Shown here piece by piece: positions 13,841-22,493 of a stretch of 45,953 nt of DNA. The stretch comes from Agrococcus baldri (GTDB taxonomy: Bacteria > Actinomycetota > Actinomycetes > Actinomycetales > Microbacteriaceae). The stretch's first letter is position 1. Each line of letters opens with the position of its first letter. Below the pieces are notes generated by a model. The model ran no database searches and was not told where the DNA came from. It worked only from the letters and a program-made list of their open reading frames with translations. The stretch covers positions 1 to 45,953 of the forward strand of contig BJUU01000020.1 of assembly GCA_007988785.1 (NCBI GenBank), given 5' to 3'. The position numbers and the translations under genes are program-made.

Positions 13841-15241
13841 ATGGCCCTGCCCGACCGGCCGGCACGTGCCGAGCGAGCGCCATCGCGCTGGCACCGCCTG
13901 CGCTTCGGCATCGCCGCATCCGTCGCCCTCGGCGCCATGGTCGCCACCCTCGTCACGCCCGGCGTGCCGCAGGCCGAGGCCGTCGACGAGTACGGCTTCC
14001 CCACCTGGGCGGAGGTCGAGGCCGCGCGCGGCAACGTGACCGCCAAGAACCAGCAGATCAACGACATCCGCGCCCTCATCTCGCGGCTCGAGACCGAGTC
14101 GGCGAACGCGCAGGCGCTCTCGGACCAGCGGGCCGGCGAGGCGATCGAGGCGCAGCGCGTCTACGACGAGGCGGTGGCGGTCGCCGAGCGGCTGCAGCAG
14201 CAGGCCGACGAGGCGACGGCGAGCGCCGAGGAGTCGCAGCTGGCCGCGGGCCAGCTCGCAGCGCAGCTCGCGCGCTCGGGCGGCACGGGCGACATGAGCG
14301 CAGAGCTCTTCGCCAACCCCGGCTCCGCCGACACCTGGCTCTACCGGCTCGACATGATGGATCGCGTCGCCGGCACCGCCGACACGCTCTACGAGCAGGC
14401 GCAGCAGGATGCCAACACGGCGCAGGCGCTGCAGGACCAGGCCGCGGTCGCGCGCGATGCGCTGCAGGAGCTCAAGGTCGCGGCCGAGGAGGCCTACGCG
14501 GCCGCGCAGGCGGCGGCAGAGGCCGCGCAGGCGGCCGTCGTGGCGCAGCAGGAGCACCGCGTCGAGCTCGAGGCGCAGCTCGAGGTGCTGGTCGAGAACC
14601 GCGCGGCCACCGAGGACGACTACCAGGCGGGGCAGCGGCACCGCGCCTGGCTGGCCGAGCAGGAGCGCCTGCGCCTCGAGCGCGAGCGCAAGGAGCGCGA
14701 GGAGGCGGAGCGTCGGGCGAGGGCAGAGCAGCAGCGCCTGGCCGAGGAGGCCGCCCGCAACAACCAGAGCAGCGGTGGCGGCACCAGCAGCGGCGGCGGC
14801 GGCTCCGTGCCGGTCACGCCGCCGAGCAGCAGCGGCTGGGTCACCCCGCACTACGGCCGCTTCACCTCCGGCTACGGCTGGCGCAACGACCCCGTGGGCG
14901 TGCTGGGCCGCAAGCTGCACGCGGGCATCGACATCTCGGCCGGCTGCGGCACTCCGATCTACGCCGTCGCATCCGGCACCGTGACGCTGCGCTCGTACGA
15001 CATCTACGGCGCCAACATGCTCTACATCAACCACGGCGGCGGCGTGCAGAGCGAGTACTTCCACATGATCCGCCCGGCGCACGTCTACCCGGGGCAGCGC
15101 GTGCGCGCCGGCCAGGTGGTCGCGTACGAGGGATCCACCGGCCACTCGACCGGCTGCCACCTGCACTTCCAGCTGCGCGTGGGCGGCACGCTCACCAACC
15201 CCGAGTCGTTCCTGAACGCCCGCGGCGTGCGCCTGCGCTGA
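13841..15241 (+). CDS. Secreted M23-family peptidoglycan hydrolase with coiled coil
   Basis: The protein has 466 residues. A basic N-terminus and a hydrophobic helix (24-40), ending near PQAEA, form a signal peptide. Residues 55-300 are a long Ala/Glu/Gln-rich coiled coil. A Ser/Gly linker (about 306-328) leads to the LytM/M23 domain, with HAGID (360-364; Zn ligands), and GCHLHF near 438-443. This domain order is that of EnvC/NlpD-like and RipA-type cell-separation factors, so it probably cleaves peptide crosslinks or regulates an amidase. The ATG at 13841 has GGGAAG upstream; an in-frame ATG at 13808 lacks a ribosome site. Confidence 0.85.
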   Translation: MALPDRPARAERAPSRWHRLRFGIAASVALGAMVATLVTPGVPQAEAVDEYGFPTWAEVEAARGNVTAKNQQINDIRALISRLETESANAQALSDQRAGEAIEAQRVYDEAVAVAERLQQQADEATASAEESQLAAGQLAAQLARSGGTGDMSAELFANPGSADTWLYRLDMMDRVAGTADTLYEQAQQDANTAQALQDQAAVARDALQELKVAAEEAYAAAQAAAEAAQAAVVAQQEHRVELEAQLEVLVENRAATEDDYQAGQRHRAWLAEQERLRLERERKEREEAERRARAEQQRLAEEAARNNQSSGGGTSSGGGGSVPVTPPSSSGWVTPHYGRFTSGYGWRNDPVGVLGRKLHAGIDISAGCGTPIYAVASGTVTLRSYDIYGANMLYINHGGGVQSEYFHMIRPAHVYPGQRVRAGQVVAYEGSTGHSTGCHLHFQLRVGGTLTNPESFLNARGVRLR

Positions 15242-15245
15242 CCCG

Positions 15246-15275
15246 CGCATCCGTCGTCCGAGAGGTGCGGATGCG
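15246..15275. terminator. Inverted repeat between convergent genes
   Basis: CGCATCCG (15246-15253) and CGGATGCG (15268-15275) form 8-base arms around a 14-base loop, exactly filling the gap between the M23 gene and the convergent flavoprotein gene. A bidirectional terminator is likely, but there is no T-run. Confidence 0.45.
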
Positions 15276-16040
15276 TCAGGCGCGCTCGACGTGCAGGTCG
15301 AGTCCGGTCTCGCCCGGGCGGATGTGCGGCGCGAGCTCCCAGTCGTCGGTGTAGTCCCCGGTGAACTGCGGGCGATAGGGGATGGGCGGCGCGGTGAGCA
15401 GGTCATCCAGCCGCGCTCGCAGGCTCGCCGCGGCGGCACCGTCGTGCTCGGCGAAGTCGGCGCTCGGCAGCGCCCACGGGCGCAGCACGTGCATGCCGGT
15501 GTAGGCGAGCGTGCCGTGCAGCAGGCCGAAGAGCAGCTGCTCGAGCTCACCGCTCTTGCCGCGCGGGCCGATCGAGGCCGGGCGGTCGCCGAGGGTGACG
15601 GCGACCAGCGCGCGCGTGCCCGCGAACGGGCCCTGCTCGAACCGCAGCCTGCGCCCCGTGCCGGCGTCCTTCCCGAACGCGAAGCCAGAGACCAGCACGC
15701 GGTCGAACCAGCCCTTCATGATCGCGGGCACGCCGTACCACCAGAGCGGGAACTGCAGCACCACGGCATCCGCCCGCCGCAGCTTCTCCTGCTCGCGGGC
15801 GACGTCCGGCGGCTGCGTCCCCTCGAGGAAGTCGCGGCGCGTGTCTGCGGTGACGTGGAAGCGCCCCTCGTCGCGCACGGGCGCCAGCACCGGGTCCCAG
15901 TGCATCGCGTAGAGGTCGGATTCGAGCACCTCGTGGCCGAGGCCGCGCAGGTGCGCGATGCCGTCCCGACGCAGGCTGCCGGTGAGCGAGCGGGGCTCGG
16001 GGTGGGCGCTGACCCAGAGGACGACGGATGCGGTGCTCAT
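15276..16040 (-). CDS. NAD(P)H:quinone oxidoreductase-like flavoprotein (MdaB/NQO fold)
   Basis: The protein has 254 residues. The N-terminal strand VVLWVSAHPEPRSLTGSL is the flavodoxin-like phosphate loop, and VVLQFPLWWYGVPAIMKGWFDRVL is the FMN/substrate signature of the NQO1/MdaB/Kef family. The C-terminal lid includes TLAYTGMHVL. Such enzymes reduce quinones by two electrons and protect against electrophiles. It is divergent from an HxlR regulator, a pairing known from YodB/QorR-type systems that sense quinones or diamide. Confidence 0.85.
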   Translation of the reverse strand: MSTASVVLWVSAHPEPRSLTGSLRRDGIAHLRGLGHEVLESDLYAMHWDPVLAPVRDEGRFHVTADTRRDFLEGTQPPDVAREQEKLRRADAVVLQFPLWWYGVPAIMKGWFDRVLVSGFAFGKDAGTGRRLRFEQGPFAGTRALVAVTLGDRPASIGPRGKSGELEQLLFGLLHGTLAYTGMHVLRPWALPSADFAEHDGAAAASLRARLDDLLTAPPIPYRPQFTGDYTDDWELAPHIRPGETGLDLHVERA

Positions 16041-16050
16041 GCCTCGAGCA

Positions 16051-16106
16051 TGACGCCGCTTGCGCGAATTCGGTAGTACGGACATTCTTGTCAGCATGAA
16101 GGAGGG
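16051..16106. promoter_or_regulatory. HxlR promoter, GACA-TTCT-TGTC palindrome and ribosome site
   Basis: TGACGC (16051-16056), 17 bases, TAGTAC (16074-16079) fits a promoter for the HxlR gene. The inverted repeat GACATTCTTGTC at 16081-16092 lies at the expected transcription start. A near-perfect AAGGAGG ribosome site is at 16099-16105. Confidence 0.45.
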
Positions 16107-16109
16107 CCC

Positions 16110-16475
16110 ATGCGACTTCCCGTGCAGCGCGCGATCGAGGTGTGCCCGGTCGAGGTGGCGGTCTCGGTGCTCGGCGGCACCTGGAAGCTGACGCTCGTCA
16201 AGCATCTGCTGGGCGGCACCCGGCGCTTCGGCGAGCTCTGCCGGCTCGTGCCGCTGGCGAACACCCGCACGCTCACCCGCCAGCTGCGCGAGCTCGAGGA
16301 GGACGGCATCCTCGTCAGGACCGTCTACCCGCAGGTGCCGCCGAAGGTCGAGTACGCACTGTCCCCGCTGGGCGAGAGCCTCGCGCCGCTCGTGGACGGC
16401 ATGGATGCGTGGGGCGCGGCGTTCGCGTCGCGCCTCGGCGACGGCGGTGGAACGCGAAGGGCGGGGCGCACCTGA
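16110..16475 (+). CDS. HxlR-family transcriptional regulator
   Basis: The protein has 121 residues with the HxlR winged helix: CPVEVAVSVLGGTWKLTLVKHL, RFGELCRLVPLANTRTLTRQLRELEEDGIL and VEYALSPLGESLAPLVDGMDAWG. The N-terminal Cys of CPVE (residue 12) is the position of the redox-sensing Cys in YodB/HypR-like members. It faces a quinone reductase-like gene, its probable target, and should release DNA when oxidised or alkylated. Its stop codon lies in the loop of a strong hairpin. Confidence 0.88.
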   Translation: MRLPVQRAIEVCPVEVAVSVLGGTWKLTLVKHLLGGTRRFGELCRLVPLANTRTLTRQLRELEEDGILVRTVYPQVPPKVEYALSPLGESLAPLVDGMDAWGAAFASRLGDGGGTRRAGRT

Positions 16476-16492
16476 CCGGTGCGCCCCGCCCT
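16458..16492. terminator. 15-bp hairpin overlapping the HxlR stop codon
   Basis: AGGGCGGGGCGCACC (16458-16472) pairs perfectly with GGTGCGCCCCGCCCT (16478-16492). The 5-base loop TGACC contains the TGA of the HxlR gene. It lies between convergent genes and probably terminates from both sides, although no T-run follows. Confidence 0.6.
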
Positions 16493-16505
16493 CGTGGCTG
16501 CGTCG

Positions 16506-17051
16506 TCAGTCGGTGACGTCGCGGCCGCCCTCGGGCTTCTCGACGGCCTCGTCGGTCTCGTCGCCGTGCGCCGCGTCGAAGGCGGCGAAGCCGGCCTGCA
16601 CCGTCGCCTCGGCGGCGTCGACGCCCTCCCAGCCGCCGAGCTTGGCCCACTTGCCGGGCTCGAGATCCTTGTAGTGCATGAAGAAGTGCTCGATCTCGTT
16701 CCGCGTCTGCTGCGGCACGTCCTCGATGTCCTGGATGTGCGACCAGCGCGGGTCCTTCTCGAGCACGCAGATGACCTTCGTGTCGATGCCGCCGTCGTCC
16801 TCCATGTTGAGCTGGCCGACGGGGCGCACCTTCACGAACACGCCCGGCGGCACCGGGTACTCGAGCAGCACGAGCGCGTCGACGGGGTCGCCGTCGAGGC
16901 CGAGCGTGCCCTCGAAGAAGCCGTAGTCGGTGGGGTAGACGAAGGTCGTGAACAGCACGCGGTCGAGGTAGACCCGGCCCGTCTCGTGGTCGAGCTCGTA
17001 CTTGTTCCGGCTCCCCTTGGGGATCTCGATGACGACGTCGTAGGCGGCCAA
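16506..17051 (-). CDS. ppa: Inorganic pyrophosphatase
   Basis: The protein has 181 residues with the TTG at 17051. It reads [21 protein letters not shown], then [24 protein letters not shown], the family I soluble pyrophosphatase signature with its Mg-binding acidic residues. It hydrolyses PPi to phosphate and drives biosynthesis forward. The TTG has AAGGAG six bases upstream and matches family N-termini. An in-frame ATG at 17087 would add 12 residues, but it lies at or upstream of the expected transcription start, because the -10 TAACCT covers 17089-17094. The C-terminal 25 residues are acidic. Confidence 0.93.
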   Translation of the reverse strand: MAAYDVVIEIPKGSRNKYELDHETGRVYLDRVLFTTFVYPTDYGFFEGTLGLDGDPVDALVLLEYPVPPGVFVKVRPVGQLNMEDDGGIDTKVICVLEKDPRWSHIQDIEDVPQQTRNEIEHFFMHYKDLEPGKWAKLGGWEGVDAAEATVQAGFAAFDAAHGDETDEAVEKPEGGRDVTD

Positions 17052-17086
17052 CGGCGGCTCCTTCTCGTGGGGATGTGGAATCGGCA

Positions 17087-17094
17087 TAAGGTTA
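17087..17094. promoter_or_regulatory. Overlapping divergent -10 boxes (TAAGGTTA) for tilS and ppa
   Basis: TAAGGTTA contains TAAGGT on the plus strand (17087-17092; six bases before the tilS ATG) and TAACCT on the minus strand (17089-17094) for ppa. The two -10 elements share four base pairs, so RNA polymerase can open only one direction at a time. Confidence 0.5.
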
Positions 17095-17098
17095 CTTC

Positions 17099-18091
17099 AT
17101 GCCCGAAAACGACCGTCGACCTCGGCTGACCCCCGCCGTCGCCGACGTGCGGCGGGCCGTGCGCGAGGCGACGGCCGATGTGCCGGAGGGCTCGCTGCTG
17201 CTCGTCGCGCTCTCCGGCGGACCCGACTCGCTCGCCCTCGCGGCGGCGACCGCGTTCGAGGCCGAGCGCGCCGGCCAGCGCGCCGGCGCGGTGATCGTCG
17301 ACCACGGGCTGCAGCCCGGCAGTGCCGAGATCGCGGAGCGCGCAGCCGAGCAGGCCCGCGAGCTCGGCCTCGACCCCGTGCGCGTCATCCCCGTGCAGGT
17401 GTCGGTCGACGGCAGCCCCGAGGCGGCCGCCAGGCAGGCGCGCTACGCGGCGCTGCTGCAGGCGCGCAAGGAGCTCGGCGCCGTCGCGGTGCTGCTCGGG
17501 CACACCCTCGACGACCAGGCGGAGACCGTGCTCATCGGCCTCGCCCGCGGCTCGGGCGCCGAGAGCCTGTGGGGCATGCACCAGCGCATCGGCTTCCTGC
17601 GCCGCCCGCTGCTGCAGGTGCGTCGCGCCACCACCCATCAGGCGTGCGCCGATGCCGGCATCGAGCCGTGGCGCGACCCGCACAACGACGACGACCGCTT
17701 CCTGCGCGTGCGCGTGCGGCACCAGGTGCTGCCGATGCTCGACGAGGTGCTCGGCGGCGGCGTCGCGCTCGCGCTCACGCGCACCGCCGACGCGCTGCGC
17801 GAGGACGCCGAGGCGCTCGCGCACTTCGCGCAGGAGCAGATCCTCGACCTCGTCGAGCACGCCGAGGGCGGGCTCTCGCTCGACGCCGGCGCGCTCGCGG
17901 CCAACCCGCCGGCGCTGCGCCAGCGCATCATCCGGCTCGCGGTGCAGAGCGAGTTCCACACCGCGCTCAGCCGGCAGCAGACGCTCGAGGTCTCGCGGCT
18001 CGTCACCGACTGGCACGGCCAGGGCCCGATCCACCTGCCGGGCATCCGCGTCACCCGCGAGGGCCGCAGGCTCGTCTTCGTCGCCGCCTGA
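17099..18091 (+). CDS. tilS: tRNA(Ile)-lysidine synthetase
   Basis: The protein has 330 residues. The PP-loop SGGPDS is at residues 39-44, with VIVDHGLQPGS and GHTLDDQAET, diagnostic of the N-type ATP pyrophosphatase TilS. The enzyme converts C34 of the CAU-anticodon tRNA-Ile to lysidine. The length fits actinobacterial TilS, which lacks the long C-terminal extension of E. coli. It is probably leaderless. Its association with hpt downstream is conserved in many Gram-positive genomes. Confidence 0.93.
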   Translation: MPENDRRPRLTPAVADVRRAVREATADVPEGSLLLVALSGGPDSLALAAATAFEAERAGQRAGAVIVDHGLQPGSAEIAERAAEQARELGLDPVRVIPVQVSVDGSPEAAARQARYAALLQARKELGAVAVLLGHTLDDQAETVLIGLARGSGAESLWGMHQRIGFLRRPLLQVRRATTHQACADAGIEPWRDPHNDDDRFLRVRVRHQVLPMLDEVLGGGVALALTRTADALREDAEALAHFAQEQILDLVEHAEGGLSLDAGALAANPPALRQRIIRLAVQSEFHTALSRQQTLEVSRLVTDWHGQGPIHLPGIRVTREGRRLVFVAA

Positions 18092-18161
18092 CGCCGCTGC
18101 GGCATCCGTTGCCGAATCGTGGCCTGGCTGCCGTAGCGCGGCGCGGCGTCGCGCGCGCCGG

Positions 18162-18167
18162 TAGGTT
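18162..18167 (+). promoter_or_regulatory. -10 box (TAGGTT) for hpt
   Basis: TAGGTT lies 34 bases before the hpt ATG. A leader with CGGGAG before the start codon follows, so this gene seems to have its own promoter. Confidence 0.4.
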
Positions 18168-18201
18168 GGTCGCACCTGCCAGCCGCGATCCGGGAGCGCA
18201 C

Positions 18202-18753
18202 ATGGAGTTCGAGCACGTCGAGGGCGACCTCGCCAAGACCCTCATCACCGAAGACGAGCTGCACGCGAAGCTCGACGAGCTCGCGCGCCAGATCGAGAGC
18301 GACTACCAGGGCAAGGATCTGCTGCTCGTCGGCGTGCTGCGCGGCGCAGTGATGGTGATGGCCGACCTCGCGCGGGCGCTCAACCGCCACATCGAGATGG
18401 ACTGGATGGCCGTCTCGTCCTACGGATCCGGCACGGTCTCCTCCGGCGTCGTGCGCATCCTCAAGGACCTCGACAGCGACCTCACCGGCCGCAACGTGCT
18501 GATCGTCGAGGACATCATCGACTCGGGCCTGACGCTCTCGTGGCTGAAGGCCAACCTCGAGTCGCGCGGCGCCGCCTCGGTGGAGATCTGCACGATGCTG
18601 CGCAAGCCCGACGCGCTCAAGGTCGAGGTCGACGTGAAGTACTGCGGCTTCGACATCCCGAACGAGTTCGTCATCGGCTACGGCCTCGACTACGCCGAGC
18701 AGTACCGCAACATGCGCGGCATCGGCGTGCTCGCCCCGCACGTCTACCAGTGA
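18202..18753 (+). CDS. hpt: Hypoxanthine phosphoribosyltransferase
   Basis: The protein has 183 residues. The PRPP-binding loop is VEDIIDSGLTL (102-112), and GVLRGAV near 44-50 is the PPi loop. YCGFDIPNEFVIGYGLDY near the end is the purine-binding hood. It salvages hypoxanthine, and probably guanine, to nucleotides with PRPP. It follows tilS in the classical tilS-hpt-ftsH order, with two lipoprotein genes inserted before ftsH here. Confidence 0.95.
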   Translation: MEFEHVEGDLAKTLITEDELHAKLDELARQIESDYQGKDLLLVGVLRGAVMVMADLARALNRHIEMDWMAVSSYGSGTVSSGVVRILKDLDSDLTGRNVLIVEDIIDSGLTLSWLKANLESRGAASVEICTMLRKPDALKVEVDVKYCGFDIPNEFVIGYGLDYAEQYRNMRGIGVLAPHVYQ

Positions 18754-18764
18754 GTCGCGGGCAC

Positions 18765-18786
18765 GCATCGTGACCGGATCGTGACC
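18765..18786. repeat. 11-base tandem direct repeat, PHO-box-like on the minus strand
   Basis: GCATCGTGACC (18765-18775) is followed without gap by GGATCGTGACC (18776-18786), 10 of 11 identical. On the minus strand each unit reads GGTCACGATNC, the size and G(G/T)TCAC core of actinobacterial PhoP units. It lies after hpt and 80 bases before the first lipoprotein gene. Confidence 0.45.
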
Positions 18787-18866
18787 TGGGGGATGTGACA
18801 CCGGCGCGGGCGCGGACATGTCAGGGAGACGGATGACCGTCACCCGCACCACCGACAGGAGCAGCC

Positions 18867-19673
18867 ATGTCCGGCACCACCCTCGTGCTCCGCGCATCCG
18901 TCGCCGCAGCGCTCGCGCTCGCGCTCGCCGCGTGCTCGCCGAGCGCACCGGCACAGACGGAGGCGCCCGCGAACCCGAGCGCATCCGCACCCGTGACGTC
19001 GACGGCGCCGCCCGCATCCGATCCGACCGCGCAGGATCCTGGCGCCGACGAGCGGGTGTTCGTCTCGCAGGACGGCGCCGTGCGCTTCACGCTGCCCGAT
19101 GGCTGGACCGTCGACGACCGCAGCGCGATGGGCGAGGCCTCGGAGATGTACGACCGGGGCCCCGGCTGGCTGAACGAGCTCGTCCTGCTCGACGACGGGG
19201 GCGCCGAGATGGTCTGGTACCGCGAGCGCTACGGCGATGATGCGGTGGTCTGCGACGACCGGGAGTGGCCGCTCGAGGTGCCGATCGAGCCCTACGGGCC
19301 CGAGCTCCTCGAGCGGTTCCAGGCCGAGGGATGGGACGCCGGCCGCGTGCTGATCGTGGGCGAGGCCGACCTGGCGACGCGATTCGAGCACGGCGCCGCT
19401 CCGGAGGCGGGCGCCGTGCAGATGGGTCTGCAGACGCGGTTCGAGCGGGGCGGGTGCGCCGGTGTCGACGAGTCGCTCTCGCTCGGGAGCCGCATCGCGC
19501 AGGTCGACGTGGTGGCGGATGCGCCGGGGGCTCAGACGCCGGACACCACCCTCGGGTTCCCGGATGCGGAGTCGGCGCGCGCCTGGCTCGATGGCGAGGA
19601 GGCCGCGACGCTCGTCGAGCTGCTGTCGTCGATCGAGTTCACGGGCGCACCGCTGCTCGACGCGGCGCCGTGA
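18867..19673 (+). CDS. Lipoprotein of unknown function
   Basis: The protein has 268 residues. A signal peptide ends in the lipobox LAAC, with the lipidated Cys near residue 23, followed by a Pro/Ala/Ser/Thr-rich linker to about 55. The remainder is a globular domain with VRFTLPDGWTVDDRS and an EMVWYRERYGDD strand. ACAGGAG precedes the ATG. The next protein (19721-20443) has the same plan: a lipobox, a linker, then a (F/R)(T/I)(L/P)..(G/D)W.V strand, so the two are diverged paralogues. The function is unknown to me. Confidence 0.75.
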   Translation: MSGTTLVLRASVAAALALALAACSPSAPAQTEAPANPSASAPVTSTAPPASDPTAQDPGADERVFVSQDGAVRFTLPDGWTVDDRSAMGEASEMYDRGPGWLNELVLLDDGGAEMVWYRERYGDDAVVCDDREWPLEVPIEPYGPELLERFQAEGWDAGRVLIVGEADLATRFEHGAAPEAGAVQMGLQTRFERGGCAGVDESLSLGSRIAQVDVVADAPGAQTPDTTLGFPDAESARAWLDGEEAATLVELLSSIEFTGAPLLDAAP

Positions 19674-19720
19674 CCGTCGCCGTCCAGCGGCGTCCTGGCA
19701 ACTCGGGGCATGATGGGGGG

Positions 19721-20443
19721 ATGCAGTCCCGTGCACGTGCGAGCGCAGCGGTCGCGCTCATCCTGGCCGCGAGCGCGCTCGTCGCCTGCTCGACGACGCC
19801 CGAGCCCTCGCCCGAGCCGAGCATCCCGCCCGGCATCACGGCGCCGCCGCCGACGACGCCGGCCGAGCCGACGCCCGAGGTCGAGTCGAGCCTTCCGGCC
19901 GAGATCGCTGGCGTCGACACGAGCGACTGGCAGCAGATCGCGGTGCCGAGCGGCAACGCCACCTTCCGCATCCCCGCCGACTGGTCGGTGAGCGAGACCG
20001 ACGGCGGGCTCGACGTGCTGCGCGCGGACGGCCAGCGGCAGCTGCTCTACCGCGAGAGCCCCGACACCGGCGAGGGCCGCTGCCTGAACGCCGAGGGCAC
20101 CGCCGTCGCCTGGCGCACGGCCAACCTCGACCGGCAGGATGTCGAGCTCACCGGGGCCTCCGGCATCGCCTTCGGCGCGGCCGCCGTGCAGCTCGGCGAG
20201 CAGTGGGTCGTGAGCGTCGGCCTGCGCCCGGCCGCCGACGCCCAGTCGCCGGCCTGCCCGATCATCAACGCCTTCGACTCCGACGCCGGCACCATCGGCT
20301 TCGGCTCCGAGGTGGTCGTCGACGGCGCGGGCGAGGCATCGGCGTGGCAGGTCGGCTCGCTCGCCGACGGGCAGGCCTACGTCGGCGAGGACGAGTTCCA
20401 GACCATCCGCGCCATCCTCATGTCGCTCGAGCTGCAGGCATAG
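19721..20443 (+). CDS. Lipoprotein of unknown function, paralogue of the preceding gene
   Basis: The protein has 240 residues. The signal peptide ends in LVAC (Cys near 23), followed by a Pro/Glu/Thr-rich linker to about residue 60. A domain then follows with ATFRIPADWSVSE, LLYRESPDTGEGRC and WVVSVGLRP. The ATG is six bases after CATGAT, which may be a leaderless -10. It precedes ftsH, but the position of a separate ftsH promoter suggests independent transcription. Confidence 0.75.
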   Translation: MQSRARASAAVALILAASALVACSTTPEPSPEPSIPPGITAPPPTTPAEPTPEVESSLPAEIAGVDTSDWQQIAVPSGNATFRIPADWSVSETDGGLDVLRADGQRQLLYRESPDTGEGRCLNAEGTAVAWRTANLDRQDVELTGASGIAFGAAAVQLGEQWVVSVGLRPAADAQSPACPIINAFDSDAGTIGFGSEVVVDGAGEASAWQVGSLADGQAYVGEDEFQTIRAILMSLELQA

Positions 20444-20504
20444 CACCGCCGCACGCGGCACAGGCCGTGAGCGAACACGCGGATTCCCGCCGGTGCCCGC
20501 GGGA

Positions 20505-20510
20505 TAGCCT
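20505..20510 (+). promoter_or_regulatory. -10 box (TAGCCT) for ftsH
   Basis: TAGCCT is 27 bases before the ftsH ATG. A leader with AGAAGGG as ribosome site follows, so this promoter could drive the whole ftsH-folate operon. Confidence 0.45.
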
Positions 20511-20537
20511 GAACGAATCACGACTCAGAAGGGCGTC

Positions 20538-22493
20538 ATGAGCTTCAAGAAGTTCCTGCGTGGACCGATCCCCTGGATCGTCGTCGCACTCCTCATCGTC
20601 GGCGTGGCGTTCAGCTTCTTCATGACGCCGCAGTACCGGCCGGTGCAGACGGATGTCGGCATGCAGATGATCGCGGACGGCCGCGTGCAGCAGGCCAAGA
20701 TCGTCGACGGCGAGCAGCGCGTCGACCTCGTGCTCACCGAGCCCGACGAGGAGTTCGGGCAGCGGGTGCAGTTCTACTACGTCGCGCCGCGCGGCGAGGC
20801 CGTGGTCGACGCCGTCACGACGGCCGCCCCCGAGGGCGGCTACATCGACGAGGTGCCGCAGGCCAACTGGCTGCTGTCGATGCTCGGCATCCTGCTGCCG
20901 GTGCTGCTGCTCGGTGGCCTGTTCTACTTCTTCATGACCCGCATGGCCGGGGGCAACCGCGGCGTCATGCAGTTCGGCAAGTCGAAGGCGCAGCTCATCA
21001 CCAAGGACATGCCGCAGGTGAAGTTCTCGGATGTCGCCGGCGCCGACGAGGCGGTCGAGGAGCTCGGCGAGATCAAGGAGTTCCTGCAGGATCCCTCGAA
21101 GTTCCAGGCGGTCGGCGCACGCATCCCGAAGGGCGTGCTGCTGTACGGTCCTCCCGGCACCGGCAAGACGCTGCTGGCCCGCGCGGTCGCGGGCGAGGCC
21201 GGCGTGCCCTTCTACTCGATCTCGGGCTCCGACTTCGTCGAGATGTTCGTGGGCGTCGGCGCCAGCCGCGTGCGCGACCTGTTCGAGCAGGCGAAGCAGA
21301 ACGCGCCGGCGATCATCTTCGTCGACGAGATCGACGCCGTCGGCCGGCACCGCGGCGCGGGCCTCGGCGGCGGCCACGACGAGCGCGAGCAGACGCTCAA
21401 CCAGCTGCTGGTCGAGATGGACGGCTTCGACGTCAAGACGAACGTCATCCTGATCGCGGCCACCAACCGCCCCGACATCCTCGACCCCGCGCTGCTGCGA
21501 CCGGGCCGCTTCGACCGCCAGATCGGCGTCGACGCCCCCGATATGGTCGGCCGCGAGACGATCCTCGGCGTGCATGCGCAGGGCAAGCCGATCGCCGCGG
21601 GCGTCGACTTCGCGGTGCTGGCGCGCAAGACGCCCGGCTTCACCGGCGCCGACCTCGCGAACGTGCTCAACGAGGCCGCGCTGCTGACGGCGCGCAACAA
21701 CGCCACCGAGATCACCGACGAGGCCCTCGACGAGGCCGTCGACCGCGTGATGGCGGGCCCGCAGCGCCGCACGCGCATCATGAACGACAAGGAGCGGCTC
21801 ATCACCGCCTACCACGAGGGCGGCCACGCGCTCGCGGCGGCGGCGATGCGGCACTCCGACCCGGTCACGAAGGTGACGATCCTGCCGCGCGGGCGGGCGC
21901 TGGGCTACACGATGGTGCTGCCGGTCAACGACCGCTACTCCGTCACCCGCAACGAGCTGCTCGACCAGCTCACCTACGCGATGGGCGGCCGCGTGGCCGA
22001 GGAGATCGTCTTCCACGACCCCACCACGGGCGCCGGCAACGACATCGAGAAGGCCACCGGCATCGCCCGCAAGATGGTGACCGAGTACGGCATGACGAGC
22101 GCCATCGGCGCCGTCAAGCTCGGCAACGCGCAGGGCGAGCAGTTCTTCGGCCGCGACACCGGCTCGAGCCGCGACTACTCCGACTCGCTCTCGCAGCAGG
22201 TCGACGCCGAGGTGCGGGCGATCATCGAGCAGGCGCACACCGAGGCCTGGCAGGTGCTCAACACCAACCGCGAGGTGCTCGACAGGCTCGCGGGCGAGCT
22301 GCTCGAGCGCGAGACCCTCGACCACCTGGCGCTCGAGGAGATCTTCCACGACGTGCAGAAGCTGCCGGAGCGCCCGCAGTGGCTCTCGCACCCCGACCGC
22401 CCGGTGAGCGACCGCCCGCCCATCGAGCTGCCCGTCTCGCAGCACGTCGACGAGGCCGTCGAGCCCGACGTCGAGAGCGAAGCCCCGGCCTGA
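20538..22493 (+). CDS. ftsH: ATP-dependent zinc metalloprotease FtsH
   Basis: The protein has 651 residues. Two membrane helices (10-29 and 111-133) flank a short extracytoplasmic domain. The AAA+ domain has Walker A GPPGTGKT (204-211), Walker B IIFVDEID and the second region of homology. The protease domain has HEGGH at 426-430. FtsH forms a membrane hexamer that extracts and degrades membrane and regulatory proteins. The Asp/Glu-rich end is typical. Its stop overlaps the folE start by one base, so it heads the folate operon. Confidence 0.97.
   Translation: MSFKKFLRGPIPWIVVALLIVGVAFSFFMTPQYRPVQTDVGMQMIADGRVQQAKIVDGEQRVDLVLTEPDEEFGQRVQFYYVAPRGEAVVDAVTTAAPEGGYIDEVPQANWLLSMLGILLPVLLLGGLFYFFMTRMAGGNRGVMQFGKSKAQLITKDMPQVKFSDVAGADEAVEELGEIKEFLQDPSKFQAVGARIPKGVLLYGPPGTGKTLLARAVAGEAGVPFYSISGSDFVEMFVGVGASRVRDLFEQAKQNAPAIIFVDEIDAVGRHRGAGLGGGHDEREQTLNQLLVEMDGFDVKTNVILIAATNRPDILDPALLRPGRFDRQIGVDAPDMVGRETILGVHAQGKPIAAGVDFAVLARKTPGFTGADLANVLNEAALLTARNNATEITDEALDEAVDRVMAGPQRRTRIMNDKERLITAYHEGGHALAAAAMRHSDPVTKVTILPRGRALGYTMVLPVNDRYSVTRNELLDQLTYAMGGRVAEEIVFHDPTTGAGNDIEKATGIARKMVTEYGMTSAIGAVKLGNAQGEQFFGRDTGSSRDYSDSLSQQVDAEVRAIIEQAHTEAWQVLNTNREVLDRLAGELLERETLDHLALEEIFHDVQKLPERPQWLSHPDRPVSDRPPIELPVSQHVDEAVEPDVESEAPA

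Noticed and set aside
17052-17087. Upstream ATG start for ppa at 17087
   Set aside because: The minus-strand -10 covers 17089-17094, so the transcript should begin inside or after this ATG. The TTG at 17051 has an AAGGAG site and fits family N-termini.
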